From the NCBI GenBank assembly GCA_002840535.1, contig PHBH01000019.1, positions 1-64,000 of the forward strand: 64,000 nucleotides of DNA, in the 5' to 3' direction. Below, piece by piece: positions 48,582-57,458 of the stretch. Both the position numbers and the translations under genes were made by a program. The notes under the pieces were generated by a model. It saw only the letters and a list, made by a program, of their open reading frames with translations, searched no databases and had not been told where the DNA came from. Origin of the DNA: Deltaproteobacteria bacterium HGW-Deltaproteobacteria-15. Lineage in GTDB: Bacteria > Desulfobacterota > DSM-4660 > Desulfatiglandales > HGW-15. Position 1 is the stretch's first letter. Each line of letters starts with the position of its first letter.

Positions 48582-51083
48582 ATGGAATTGAACATGAAGA
48601 ATCTCGTGAAGTGGACCGCCTTCAATAGAAGGAATTTCATCAAGCTGGTGATAGGCGGTGCAGCCGGCATTCACATGACCCCGCTTCCATGGAAGCTCAT
48701 GGATGATAGCGCAATCTGGACGCAGACATGGCCCTGGATTCCTGTCCCTCCCAGGGGAGAGTTCACCAATGTGAAGTCCGTTTGCCAGCTTTGCTCGGGA
48801 GGGTGCGGGATTGAGGTCAGAAAGGTGGATGAAAGGGCGGTCAAGATCGAAGGCCGCACGGACTTCCCGGTAAATCCGGGGGGCGTCTGCCCAATGGGCG
48901 CGGGCGGCCTCCAGCTTCTCTATGACGAGACCATCCGCTTCACCGGCCCCATGCGGAGGGTAGGGCCAAGAGGCTCCGGAAAGTACAAGGAGATCTCCTG
49001 GGATGAAGCCTTGAGCGAGCTGACCGGCAGGATTTCCGCACTGAGAAAACAGAATAGACCGGAAGCTCTGGCCGCCGTGGATGGAAATCGCGAAGGGACC
49101 ACCACCTCCGTTCTCGTCCAAAGATTTCTCGAGGCATGCGGAAGCCCCAACTACGTCAGAATGCCTGGTGCGGAAGATACCTATGCCATTGCAAACAGGC
49201 TCATGATGGGAACCGAAGCTCCTATGGCCTATGATCTGGAGAATTCCGATTTCATTCTCAGCTTCGGGTGCGGGCTTATCGAAGGTTGGGGAACCCCCGG
49301 CCGAATGCTTCATGCCTGGGGCATGTGGAACCAGAATCCTTCCAATAAAAAGGTTCGGGTCGTGCAGATCGAACCGAGGGCATCCAATACCGCCTCCAAG
49401 GCGGATAAGTGGATAGCCCCTTTCCCGGGAACAGAAGGGGCGCTCGCTCTCGGTCTGGCTCATGTAATCATCAAGGAGAAGCTTTTCGACAACTCCTTTG
49501 CAGCCAATCATGCTTTCGGTTTCTCCGATTGGACGTCCCCCGAGGGAAAGGCGCACCCGGGATTCAGCACAGTGGTGCTGCAACGATACTCCCCGGAATC
49601 CGTATCCAAGATCACCGGAGCGGACCCCGCTGAAATCGTGTCGCTCGCTCGGGCCTTTGCAAAGGCCAAGGCGCCCGTGGCTCTTTGCGGCAAAGGCAAG
49701 GGAGATATGAGCGGCAGCGTACTGGAATTCATGGCTGTTCAATCCTTGAACGCACTCGTCGGCAACATCAACAAGCCCAGCGGCGTTCTCTTGTATGACC
49801 CTCTGCCTTTCAGCCCGCTTCCCGAAGTGCAGAAAGACGGGGTGGCCTCCGAAGGCCTGAAAAAGCCTCGTCTCGACCTTGCCGGCAGCTCGTCCTATCC
49901 CTTTACCCGGTCCCTCATCAACAATTTCACGGAAGCGATTCTGAAGAGCCAGGAATCTCCTGTGGATGTTCTTCTCGTTTTTGCGGCAAACCCGGCCTAC
50001 TCTTACCCGCACACCGGGCCGGTTTCCTATGCTCTGCAGAAAATCCCTTACATCGTGAGTTTTTCTCCCTATCTGGATGAGACCGCACTCATGGCCGACC
50101 TCGTGCTTCCCGACCATACCTATCTCGAAAAAAGGGAAGATGTGGTCTGGCCTTCGACGCTTCAATATCCCGTCTGCGCCATCTCCACGCCGGTCGTGAA
50201 GCCGGTTTACAATACAAGGCAGAGCGGCGACGTTCTCATCCGGATGGCACAGGCAATCGGGGGCAGTGTAGGGGCATCCTTCCCATGGAAGGGCTTCGAA
50301 GAGCCATTGAAGGCAAGGTTCAAGGGACTGTATGAGGCTGGAGGGGGAACTACTGTCTACAAAGAGAACCTCCCCCCTTGGAGGCGGCTCAAGGACCGGG
50401 TGGTGGTTGAGACGGAGTACACGTCCTTTGACGATATGTGGCAGAAGGTGACGGCCAATGGTTTATGGTACCGGCCTTCTCATGAATTCAAACGGTGGGA
50501 GACGCTTTTCAAGACTTCATCCGGCAAATTTGAATTTTACAGCACAAGTCTGGAAAGCGCGATTGAAGCCCTTGCCAAGGGAAAGGATCCCAAAAAGGCC
50601 ATGGAGCGGTTCGGCATTGCTGCGGACCGGGACGAAGCCTTTCTCCCGCACTTTGAAAAGCCGAGAACCGGGACCGGGAACGACAAGTACCCGCTGCTGC
50701 TGATGCCTTATGAGTTGATCAACCTCAGCAGCGGCTGGCTGCCAACCCCTCCCTATCTGCAGAAAACATTGTTCGATGATCAGGTGAGGAAGAAGGACTC
50801 ATTTGCCGACATGAACCCGGGGACAGCTGCTCTCTACAGGTTGAAGCAGGGGGATTCCATCCTTGTCGAATCCCGGCGGGGAAGAGTTCCTGCCCGGGTA
50901 AATCTGTCCGAAGGGGTGATGCCGGGCGTTGTATTCCTTGCCATGGGTCTGGGGCACAAAGGGTACGGGGAACCCATCAGGGACAAGGGCGCAAATCCAG
51001 GAGAAATCGTGGATGCAGGAAAAGACCCCATAAGCGGGCAGCCTGTCTGGTGGGAAACGAGGGTGAGAGTAGCGAAAGTGTGA
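48582..51083 (+). CDS. qrcB: Molybdopterin-oxidoreductase-family subunit QrcB
   Basis: 833 residues. A twin-arginine signal (NRRNFIKLVIGGAAG, Arg16-Arg17) sends it to the periplasm. A [4Fe-4S] site follows: Cys68, Cys71, Cys75, Cys103 (CQLCSGGC, GGVCPMG). The fold markers are EISWDEALSEL, DFILSFGCG, ADLVLPDHTYLEKRED and a C-terminal domain (MNPGTAALYRLKQGDSILVESRRG). QrcB in Desulfovibrio has no molybdenum cofactor; I see no clear Mo-ligand Cys or Sec at the usual position, which agrees. It starts 14 bp after qrcA. It probably transmits electrons rather than catalysing. Confidence 0.9.
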   Translation: MELNMKNLVKWTAFNRRNFIKLVIGGAAGIHMTPLPWKLMDDSAIWTQTWPWIPVPPRGEFTNVKSVCQLCSGGCGIEVRKVDERAVKIEGRTDFPVNPGGVCPMGAGGLQLLYDETIRFTGPMRRVGPRGSGKYKEISWDEALSELTGRISALRKQNRPEALAAVDGNREGTTTSVLVQRFLEACGSPNYVRMPGAEDTYAIANRLMMGTEAPMAYDLENSDFILSFGCGLIEGWGTPGRMLHAWGMWNQNPSNKKVRVVQIEPRASNTASKADKWIAPFPGTEGALALGLAHVIIKEKLFDNSFAANHAFGFSDWTSPEGKAHPGFSTVVLQRYSPESVSKITGADPAEIVSLARAFAKAKAPVALCGKGKGDMSGSVLEFMAVQSLNALVGNINKPSGVLLYDPLPFSPLPEVQKDGVASEGLKKPRLDLAGSSSYPFTRSLINNFTEAILKSQESPVDVLLVFAANPAYSYPHTGPVSYALQKIPYIVSFSPYLDETALMADLVLPDHTYLEKREDVVWPSTLQYPVCAISTPVVKPVYNTRQSGDVLIRMAQAIGGSVGASFPWKGFEEPLKARFKGLYEAGGGTTVYKENLPPWRRLKDRVVVETEYTSFDDMWQKVTANGLWYRPSHEFKRWETLFKTSSGKFEFYSTSLESAIEALAKGKDPKKAMERFGIAADRDEAFLPHFEKPRTGTGNDKYPLLLMPYELINLSSGWLPTPPYLQKTLFDDQVRKKDSFADMNPGTAALYRLKQGDSILVESRRGRVPARVNLSEGVMPGVVFLAMGLGHKGYGEPIRDKGANPGEIVDAGKDPISGQPVWWETRVRVAKV

Positions 51084-51100
51084 AAAAAGAAAAGCAGGAA

Positions 51101-51209
51101 GATTGGAATGATGGAACACTGGAATACTGGGCGCGAAAACAAGACGATCAATCCGGCTCACATTTTTCATTTACCCATTCTTCCAATGTTCCATTATTCC
51201 ATTATTCCT
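51101..51209. repeat. TGGAAT-type repeat block inside the qrc operon
   Basis: GATTGGAATGATGGAACACTGGAATACTGG (51101-51130, three GGAA units 10-11 bp apart) and an inverted series CCATTC, TTCCAATG, TTCCATTATTCCATTATTCC (about 51175-51209) fill the 147 bp between qrcB and qrcC. It is the same family as the block near recN. It could fold into a long imperfect hairpin and alter relative expression of the two halves of the operon. Confidence 0.6.
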
Positions 51210-51230
51210 GTACTCAGGATGGGGTAAGTG

Positions 51231-52004
51231 ATGAAAAAAGAGGTAAAGGGCAAATACAAATTCGGGATGGTCATCAACCTGGATAAGTGCACCGGTTGCG
51301 GTACTTGCGTTGTCGCCTGTTCAGCGGAAAACAACGTCTCCGTGGGACCCGATGAATCCGACAAGGAACGGTTCCTGTCCTGGATGCAGCTCTATCGGAT
51401 CAATAACGGGAAGCCGTTTCCAAAGACCGAGTACTCCTATTTCCCGCGGCCGTGTATGCATTGCGATCATCACACTCCGTGTGTGTTCGTCTGCCCGCCA
51501 ACGGCCACAGACGTGGATACGGAAACGGGAATCGTCAGCCAGATCTACACCCGCTGTATCGGATGCAGATACTGCCAGGCTGCCTGCCCTTACGATGCCC
51601 GCTATTTCAACTGGTGGGATCCTGTTTTCCCCAAGGGAACCGAACGGCACCTCTCTCCCGAGGTTTCACCACGCATGAGAGGGGTCGTCGAGAAATGTAC
51701 CTTCTGTCACCACCGTTACATGAGGGCAAAGACGAAGGCTTATGCAGAAGGAAGAAGGAATTTTGAGGAGCATGAGTACATCACGGCATGCTCCGAAGCC
51801 TGCCCTGCACAGGCCATTACCTTCGGCGATCTCAACAATCCCAAGCACAAGGTGTCCCAGCTGGCAAAAAGCCCGCACGCCTTCCGTTTACTCGAACGTC
51901 TCGGAACGGAGCCCAAGGTTTACTACATCAGTTCGAAGGAATGGGTAAGGCTTGCAGCGGACAATTATTTGCCCCATGAGAAGAAGATGGGGAAGTCAAC
52001 TTGA
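51231..52004 (+). CDS. qrcC: Iron-sulfur subunit QrcC
   Basis: 257 residues from the ATG at 51231 (GGGG-rich ribosome site; a GTG directly before is an alternative). Four ferredoxin-like clusters are visible: CTGCGTCVVAC, CMHCDHHTPCVFVCP, CIGCRYCQAACP and CTFCHH...CSEACP. That is the pattern of PsrB/HybA/QrcC proteins that wire periplasmic redox subunits to an NrfD partner. No Tat signal is present, so it is probably co-exported with QrcB. Confidence 0.92.
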   Translation: MKKEVKGKYKFGMVINLDKCTGCGTCVVACSAENNVSVGPDESDKERFLSWMQLYRINNGKPFPKTEYSYFPRPCMHCDHHTPCVFVCPPTATDVDTETGIVSQIYTRCIGCRYCQAACPYDARYFNWWDPVFPKGTERHLSPEVSPRMRGVVEKCTFCHHRYMRAKTKAYAEGRRNFEEHEYITACSEACPAQAITFGDLNNPKHKVSQLAKSPHAFRLLERLGTEPKVYYISSKEWVRLAADNYLPHEKKMGKST

Positions 52005-52089
52005 AATTCCGGGCGAACAGAAACGCTTTCAAATCATCGGAGCGATAGACTCTTCGACCCTTTTGATGCTTTTGTGAGGAGGATGATTC

Positions 52090-53331
52090 ATGGACTCGGC
52101 TTTGTTCCCAAACGGCGTGACGAGAAGTTCTCCCAGAACCTTTTTTCTGTGGACCTTGCCCTGGCTCGGGCTTCTGGCCTGGGGACTCGTGAGCGCATTC
52201 CTCTGCCTGTGGAAAGGGCTTAACCAGACAAATATGAGCAATGTCTTTGCCTTCGCCCTGTGGATCGTCTTCGATCTTGCAGTGATCGCGCTCGGGGCCG
52301 GCGCTTTTTTCACAGGATTTCTCACTTACATCATCAATCGAAAAGAGCTGAAGGATGTCATCAATGCGGCCGTGATCATCGGTTTTATCTGCTACTCGGG
52401 GGCCGTTGCCATGCTTGGAATAGATATCGGACAGCCCCTGAGAGGCTGGTTCATCTTCTGGCATGCCAATGTTCATTCCATGCTGACCGAGGTTTCCTTC
52501 TGCATCACCTGCTATCTCGGCGTCCTCGCGATTGAATACGTTCCCATTGTCCTGGAGAACCGGAAACTGGAGGAGGTCCGGGAGTTTCGTCTCTTCGGCC
52601 ATAACCTTCATCATGCGATGGCGGTCTTTGCCGCGACAGGAGCCTTTCTCTCCTTCTTCCACCAGGGTTCCCTTGGCGGTATGTTCGGAGTCATGTATGC
52701 CAGGCCTTTTGCAGCACGGTGGGAGTTCTATGTCTGGCCCACGACCTTTTTCCTCTTCGTGCTCTCTGCTATTGCCGCAGGGCCCTGTTTCACGATCCTG
52801 GTGACTAAATTGACCGAAGCGATCACCAGGAAGAAACTCGTCCCGGATAAAGCAGTTCAGACCCTCGCCAAAATAGCCGGGTGGCTGCTGGTATCCTACA
52901 TGGTCCTGAAAATCGCCGATACCCTTGCCTGGATATACGGCATTGTTCCAAGCGCAGGGTTTTCGTTCTCGGATTTTTTCAGGCAAGGGCCATACGGCGC
53001 TTGGCTGCTTGTGGTGGAAATCCTTGTTTTCGGAGTCGTCCCTGCCATTATGCTCATTGTTCCCAGTGTGAGAGCAAACAAACAACTGCTTATAGTGGCC
53101 TGCCTGATGAACTGTGCGGGGATCGTTCTCAATCGATTCGTCTTCATTATCGTCACGGCGGCTATTCCGGTGATGCCCTTCGATCGATTCTGGAGCTATC
53201 TCCCGACATGGCAGGAATGGGGCATTTCCATGGCTGTGGTAGGGTATGGATTTTTGCTCTTCTCTCTTTCTTATAGATACCTTCCGGTATTTCCAAAGGA
53301 AAGAGAGCTCAACCCGACTCTCTCAAGATGA
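52090..53331 (+). CDS. qrcD: NrfD-like membrane subunit QrcD
   Basis: 413 residues with about ten transmembrane helices. It starts with TFFLWTLPWLGLLAWGLVSAF and includes LTYIINRKELKDVINAAVIIGFICYSGAVAMLGIDIGQP, WHANVHSMLTEVSFCITCYL and FFHQGSLGGMFGVM. The last two belong to the NrfD/PsrC quinone-site region. It binds menaquinone and completes electron transfer from the periplasm into the membrane pool, with possible proton uptake from the cytosol. It follows qrcC by 85 bp. AGGAGGATGATTC is its ribosome site. Confidence 0.92.
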   Translation: MDSALFPNGVTRSSPRTFFLWTLPWLGLLAWGLVSAFLCLWKGLNQTNMSNVFAFALWIVFDLAVIALGAGAFFTGFLTYIINRKELKDVINAAVIIGFICYSGAVAMLGIDIGQPLRGWFIFWHANVHSMLTEVSFCITCYLGVLAIEYVPIVLENRKLEEVREFRLFGHNLHHAMAVFAATGAFLSFFHQGSLGGMFGVMYARPFAARWEFYVWPTTFFLFVLSAIAAGPCFTILVTKLTEAITRKKLVPDKAVQTLAKIAGWLLVSYMVLKIADTLAWIYGIVPSAGFSFSDFFRQGPYGAWLLVVEILVFGVVPAIMLIVPSVRANKQLLIVACLMNCAGIVLNRFVFIIVTAAIPVMPFDRFWSYLPTWQEWGISMAVVGYGFLLFSLSYRYLPVFPKERELNPTLSR

Positions 53332-53366
53332 GCGGTCGGCTGGCTGCTGCTGAAAAAATCATGTTT

Positions 53367-53493
53367 GCAGGTTGCTCAAAAATGCCCGGATGCAAGGCGC
53401 CCGAAAATCCTGAGGAGGGAGGCGTACATTAAGTACGTCGCGGCGACGAAGGATGAGGGCAACGCCGCAGACGGGCGTTTTTCAGCAACCTGC
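53367..53493. repeat. 127-bp inverted-repeat element (GCAGGTTGCT...AGCAACCTGC)
   Basis: GCAGGTTGCTCAAAAATGCCCG (53367-53388) is matched by CGGGCGTTTTTCAGCAACCTGC (53472-53493), and inner bases (GCAAGGCGC / GCAACGCCGC) continue the pairing. It lies between qrcD and the small membrane gene and has no gene of its own. Related degenerate traces (AGCAGCCTGC near 18970; GGTTGCTCAAGAATGCCC near 42223) suggest a dispersed family. Confidence 0.75.
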
Positions 53494-53518
53494 TAGTGCG
53501 CGAAAAAGGAGAATAAGA

Positions 53519-53716
53519 ATGACTCCCTTGTCTTTTGAATGGAAGTGGATTGCGGATTACTTCATCTTCATGGGGTTGCTGTATCTGGCCCTTGCCATTG
53601 TCGTATGCGGATTGGCCTTTGTGTATATCCGAACATGGCTTGATCTGCATAGAGCGGAAAAAGGAGAAACGCCGGCTCCGGAGATCCCGGCCCGATTGAA
53701 GTATACGCAGTACTGA
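53519..53716 (+). CDS. Small single-pass membrane protein downstream of qrcD
   Basis: 65 residues from the ATG at 53519, with AAGGAG at 8 bases. MTPLSFEWKWIADYFIF is followed by one hydrophobic helix (MGLLYLALAIVVCGLAFVYI) and a short charged Pro-rich tail. The size and shape resemble the small CcoQ/CydX-like accessory subunits that accompany respiratory complexes, and it sits 188 bp after qrcD on the same strand. Function is unknown. The intervening repeat element could separate it from the operon. Confidence 0.6.
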   Translation: MTPLSFEWKWIADYFIFMGLLYLALAIVVCGLAFVYIRTWLDLHRAEKGETPAPEIPARLKYTQY

Positions 53717-53731
53717 TCCACAGATTGGCTC

Positions 53732-53805
53732 ATCCACAGATTACGCAGATTTCCACAGATTTGTTTCTTTCCAAGATATCTGTGACATCTGTGTACTCTG
53801 TGGAT
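53732..53805. repeat. Imperfect inverted repeat built on CACAGAT units
   Basis: ATCCACAGATTACGCAGATT (arm 53732-53760) is inverted as ATCTGTGTACTCTGTGGAT (arm 53778-53805), each arm having three CACAGA-like units. A T-rich tail follows (AATTTTTTTT). It can form a long hairpin and act as a terminator before the HAD gene. Confidence 0.6.
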
Positions 53806-53833
53806 AATTTTTTTTGATTTAATGGTGATCCCC

Positions 53834-54469
53834 ATGAAGAAAGCTGCGGCTTTGATCTTTGATTGTGACGGCGTGTTGTTCGACTCCAGGCAGGCCAATA
53901 TTGAGTTCTACAGCCACATAGCGGGTCGTTTCGGTCTCGGGCCCCTGGAGGAAGAAGATGTGGAATTTGTTCACATGCACACTGCGGACGAATCCCTTCG
54001 CTACCTTTTCAGGCAGAGCCCTCATCTGGAAGAGGCCCTGGCGTACCGGCTCGGGATGGACTATACGCCCTTCATCTCCTACCTGGTGATGGAACCCGGG
54101 CTCGAGGAACTCCTGAGCCTTGTCAAGCCCGATGTAGGACTGGCGGTGGCGACAAATCGGAGCAACACCATCGGAACTGTGCTGGAGCGGTACGGCATCA
54201 GCGGCTATTTCGATATTGTCGTATCTTCACTGGACGTGAGAAATCCGAAGCCTCACCCGGAGTGCATCTTCAAAATTCTGGACTTCTTTGAGCTGCCTGC
54301 TGCAAAGTCTTTCTACGTGGGGGACTCATTGATCGATGAAGAGACCGCAAAGGCTGCAAACGTCCCTTTCATCAGCTACAAGAACCCTTCTTTGCAGGCG
54401 AAATATTACGTGGACCAAATGAAGGGTATTCGGGAAATCATAAAAGAATCAGGCCTTATCAAGGCCTGA
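53834..54469 (+). CDS. HAD-superfamily hydrolase (phosphoglycolate-phosphatase-like)
   Basis: The ATG at 53834 (GGTGAT upstream) is preferred to 53822. The 211 residues show motif I ALIFDCDGVLFDS, motif II LAVATNRSNT (Thr/Asn of the phosphate site), motif III Lys in RNPKPHPECIF, and motif IV SFYVGDSLIDEETAKAANVP. A helical cap lies between motifs I and II. It should hydrolyse a small phosphate ester in the cytosol; the substrate is not evident. Confidence 0.88.
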   Translation: MKKAAALIFDCDGVLFDSRQANIEFYSHIAGRFGLGPLEEEDVEFVHMHTADESLRYLFRQSPHLEEALAYRLGMDYTPFISYLVMEPGLEELLSLVKPDVGLAVATNRSNTIGTVLERYGISGYFDIVVSSLDVRNPKPHPECIFKILDFFELPAAKSFYVGDSLIDEETAKAANVPFISYKNPSLQAKYYVDQMKGIREIIKESGLIKA

Positions 54470-54474
54470 TTCTT
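54444..54474. terminator. Fourteen-bp perfect hairpin overlapping the HAD stop
   Basis: AAGAATCAGGCCTT (54444-54457) and AAGGCCTGATTCTT (54461-54474) are exact complements around a 3-base loop; the HAD stop codon (54467-54469) lies within the 3' arm. It stands between the convergent HAD and pilQ genes and probably terminates both. Confidence 0.7.
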
Positions 54475-54515
54475 AAAATCCCCTGATTTTCCGCAGGTCG
54501 GGGGTTCTCAGCAGA

Positions 54516-56864
54516 TCAAAGGGTCAGCACGGTCGGGGTCAGGAATATGATCAGTTCCACGCGGCTTGAGGTGCCCTTTTTTGCCTTAAAGAGCCATCCC
54601 AGCAGCGGGATATCTCCCAGACCTGGAATTGCTTCTTTATTGTCGCTATCCGTTTCTTTGTAGATCCCGCCGATCACGACGGTGTCTCCCGAGCCTACCA
54701 TCATCGTGGTGGTGGCCTCTTTGGTTTTGATCGGGACGTTTTCGCCCATGGCATTTGCATAATCGGGGAAATCGTCTTTAACAAGCACTTCCATGATCAC
54801 CATGTTGTTGGGCGTAATCTGGGGTTTCACCTCCAGTTTCAGGCTTGCGTCCACCTGCTGGTAGGTTTTGTTGCCATTGGCGTCCGTACCGGCAGGGATG
54901 ACGATCTTGGTTCCCTGCTGGATCGTCGCCTTCACGGTATCCCGGGTCACGATCTTGGGGGCGGAAAGGGTCCTTGTTTTTCCTTCAGCCTCCGCAAGGG
55001 CCAGGGAGGCATCCAACGTAAGCCCGATGAGCCCATCACTCGTCAGTTTCGAGACGGCGAATCCCAGGGTCTCGCCTGCAAACACTGACGGAGAAAACCC
55101 GGTAGCAAAGCTGGGGTTGTAAAGACTGGCTCCTGCCGGCCAATTTTGCGGCGAGTTGGTAGCAGCCCAAGCCGGCTGCCCCAGCCAGGTCTGGTTTGGT
55201 TTGGTCTTAAACTGTGCTTGTGTATTTCGGTTCCACTGAACTCCCAGGGAGCGTGAGAAGCTCGTATCCGCCTCGATGATGCGCGCCTCGATCATTACCT
55301 GGGGTGTCGCCTGGTCCAGTCGTTCCTTGAGGGCTTGAGCCTCCTGGAGCTTGGAAATGCGATCGAAGTAGATGATGGTCTTGGTCTGGGGATCCACCGT
55401 GATCTTTCCCTTCTCGCTTCTCACGGTCCTGTCGATGATATCCCGGATGTTGTTCACATCCTTGTAGTTAACGGTAAGATAGGCCGTCTTCACCTCTTCT
55501 TCTTTCTCAGCGGCCTTCTCTCTCCTCATTCTATCTTCAATTTCCTTCAGCTGATCTTCCTTCTTTCTTCTCTCTTCTGATTCAAACTGCACCATCTGCG
55601 GCTTTGTAGTGACCCAGATCACGTTTCCATCGGTGCGTTTCGCAAGATTGTTGTTGGCCAGCACAAGATCCAGTGCCTGGTCCCACGGCACATTCTTCAA
55701 TCTCATGGAGACCGTCCCTTTAACCTCCGGGCCCCACACGATATTGAGGCTGCTGATTTCCCCGATGAGACGCAGGATGTTTGTCACATCCGCATTCACA
55801 AAATCCATGGTCATCCGCGAACCTGAGTACCCTTTGTCCCGATCGCCGGGGATGCCGGGGAGATTGCTTGAAGGCTCGTTTCCGGGAGCAGTCGATGAGG
55901 CGGCAGGAGGCTTGGCTCCGGATGCAGGCGACTGGGCCATTTGCAGAGGAACGAGAGTTTTCACGACAGGTTTGACTGCAGTCGGACCGAAGTCAATCTG
56001 GATGCCCTTTGCATTCTGATCCACATGAAAGGGAACCATTTCCTTCAAAAGCATCGTTACTGTCACCTGTTTCTCGGAAGGCGCAAAGGAGGGCTGGATA
56101 CGATCCACCACACCCTGGAACTGCGATGAATCGATTTCCCTCAGGAGAGGAGAGGGAATGGCCGCCTTGGAGAGTTTCAGGACCAATGTCTTGGGCCCTT
56201 TTCTATCCAGGGCGTAAACGGTTTTTTTATCCGTGGTTACCATGACCCTGGATTTGCCTTGTTCCAGCATGGTGAAGTCGATTCCGAGAACCTGATTGGC
56301 ATCGGTCGCTTTGGAATCGAAGAAGATTCTCGGTTCGCTGGGCCGGACAGAGGCTGACGGTTCTTTCGTTCCGTCGACTTTTGGCGGTGTTGTCAGGGGG
56401 CCGCCGATCGGAACAGCCGCTTGTTTCGCAAAAAGGAGAATGCTTACCCTGTTATCCGTTGCCTTGATCTCGTGCTCGAGAGGCAGCACCAGCCCGATGA
56501 CCATTCGGGTCATAGGGGGCTGATCCTTCAACTGCTGGAATACAACATCCTTGACATTCCCGTTGTATACCGGGGTCACCGGGGCGAGTTCCTTCCCGAC
56601 CTTCCCCTCGATGTCCAAGACAACACGTGGCGGGTCCATAAGCTTGAACGCGGTATACGGGACGGAAGTGGAGTTTAAGATTTCCACCGTGGTTCTCTCC
56701 AAGCCAGGAGCCACATTCATGGACAGAATGGTGGGACTCGATGCCTCCCCGGAGGGTGAGGTATTCATGGAGGAGGACGCACATCCGCTCAGGAACAGGA
56801 CGGCCCCAGCGAAAAACAAGAAGAAGGTTTGCCGCCCCAGACCATCTTTTGGCCTTTTCCCCAT
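54516..56864 (-). CDS. pilQ: Type IV pilus secretin PilQ
   Basis: 782 residues: a signal sequence with lipobox-like FLSGCASS; two AMIN domains (about 45-160 and 195-300; the second reads IDFTMLEQGKSRVMVTTDKK and VDRIQPSF); STN/N0 (VNADVTNILRLIGEISSLNIVWGPEVKG); an N1 region with a Lys/Glu-rich insert (about 430-460); and the secretin gate (MIEARIIEADTSFSRSLGVQWN, APKIVTRDTVKATIQQGTKI, VVIGGIYKE, GLGDIPLLGWLFK). It forms the outer-membrane pore. Its ribosome site is AAGGAG. Confidence 0.95.
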   Translation of the reverse strand: MGKRPKDGLGRQTFFLFFAGAVLFLSGCASSSMNTSPSGEASSPTILSMNVAPGLERTTVEILNSTSVPYTAFKLMDPPRVVLDIEGKVGKELAPVTPVYNGNVKDVVFQQLKDQPPMTRMVIGLVLPLEHEIKATDNRVSILLFAKQAAVPIGGPLTTPPKVDGTKEPSASVRPSEPRIFFDSKATDANQVLGIDFTMLEQGKSRVMVTTDKKTVYALDRKGPKTLVLKLSKAAIPSPLLREIDSSQFQGVVDRIQPSFAPSEKQVTVTMLLKEMVPFHVDQNAKGIQIDFGPTAVKPVVKTLVPLQMAQSPASGAKPPAASSTAPGNEPSSNLPGIPGDRDKGYSGSRMTMDFVNADVTNILRLIGEISSLNIVWGPEVKGTVSMRLKNVPWDQALDLVLANNNLAKRTDGNVIWVTTKPQMVQFESEERRKKEDQLKEIEDRMRREKAAEKEEEVKTAYLTVNYKDVNNIRDIIDRTVRSEKGKITVDPQTKTIIYFDRISKLQEAQALKERLDQATPQVMIEARIIEADTSFSRSLGVQWNRNTQAQFKTKPNQTWLGQPAWAATNSPQNWPAGASLYNPSFATGFSPSVFAGETLGFAVSKLTSDGLIGLTLDASLALAEAEGKTRTLSAPKIVTRDTVKATIQQGTKIVIPAGTDANGNKTYQQVDASLKLEVKPQITPNNMVIMEVLVKDDFPDYANAMGENVPIKTKEATTTMMVGSGDTVVIGGIYKETDSDNKEAIPGLGDIPLLGWLFKAKKGTSSRVELIIFLTPTVLTL

Positions 56865-56902
56865 ATGGATTCTCCTTTATACCACCTGAAAGGTGCTCCC
56901 CG

Positions 56903-57454
56903 TTACTCAAGAGAAGGGAGCTTCTTGGCTATGTCTCTATGCTGAACTGTCCCTCTGAAATCTTTGAACTCTTCTCGTACGATTACCTCTTTTTCCGTAA
57001 CAGCATAAACTGTGCCACTGTTCGTCCCTATCGGGGTTCCTTTTTGGATCACATGCCCGACTCCTTTGGAATCGCGTACCATGGCCCAATTCCCTTTCGG
57101 CCCTGAAATGATGGCTATCAATTCAAGCTGTGAAAGATCGAGCGTCTCCAGGTAGGTGCGCGGTTTTCTCACCCCTTTTTCTTCCACAGCCTCCTGTTCG
57201 GCAATGAAAGACTTGAAAGGGTCCGTTTTTCCGGAGGGATCGTAGCTGTATTTGGCGACAGTCACCCCCGGATCGGACGCCTGGGCGGACGCGGGCTCAT
57301 TTGGAGCCTCGAATAGTTTCTTCATCGGCCTGCTCTCTTTATTGATAACCTCGTGAGGCACGGCTGATGCAATTGGGGGAAAAGAAACACTCGTCACTCC
57401 AAAAAAGAGGAGAGCCGCTACGCAGGACATCTTCCGCATTTCGATAAGTACCAT
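56903..57454 (-). CDS. pilP: Type IV pilus assembly lipoprotein-type protein PilP
   Basis: Start at the ATG at 57454 just after the pilO stop; a start at 57478 would overlap pilO, and MRKMSC a few codons later is another choice. A signal segment (MSCVAALLFFGVTSVSF) is followed by an unstructured part and the PilP beta domain: YDPSGKTDPFKSFI, LSQLELIAIISGPKGNWAMVRDSKGVGHVIQKG and VTEKEVIVREEF. No clear lipobox Cys. PilP links PilNO to PilQ in the periplasm. Confidence 0.9.
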   Translation of the reverse strand: MVLIEMRKMSCVAALLFFGVTSVSFPPIASAVPHEVINKESRPMKKLFEAPNEPASAQASDPGVTVAKYSYDPSGKTDPFKSFIAEQEAVEEKGVRKPRTYLETLDLSQLELIAIISGPKGNWAMVRDSKGVGHVIQKGTPIGTNSGTVYAVTEKEVIVREEFKDFRGTVQHRDIAKKLPSLE

Positions 57455-57458
57455 TCTA

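Noticed and set aside
48426-50165. Minus-strand frame of 579 codons over qrcA/qrcB
   Set aside because: Long but antisense to two convincing redox subunits; it arises from GC-rich codon bias.
54868-56678. Plus-strand frames across the secretin gene
   Set aside because: They are antisense to a complete PilQ with all secretin motifs.
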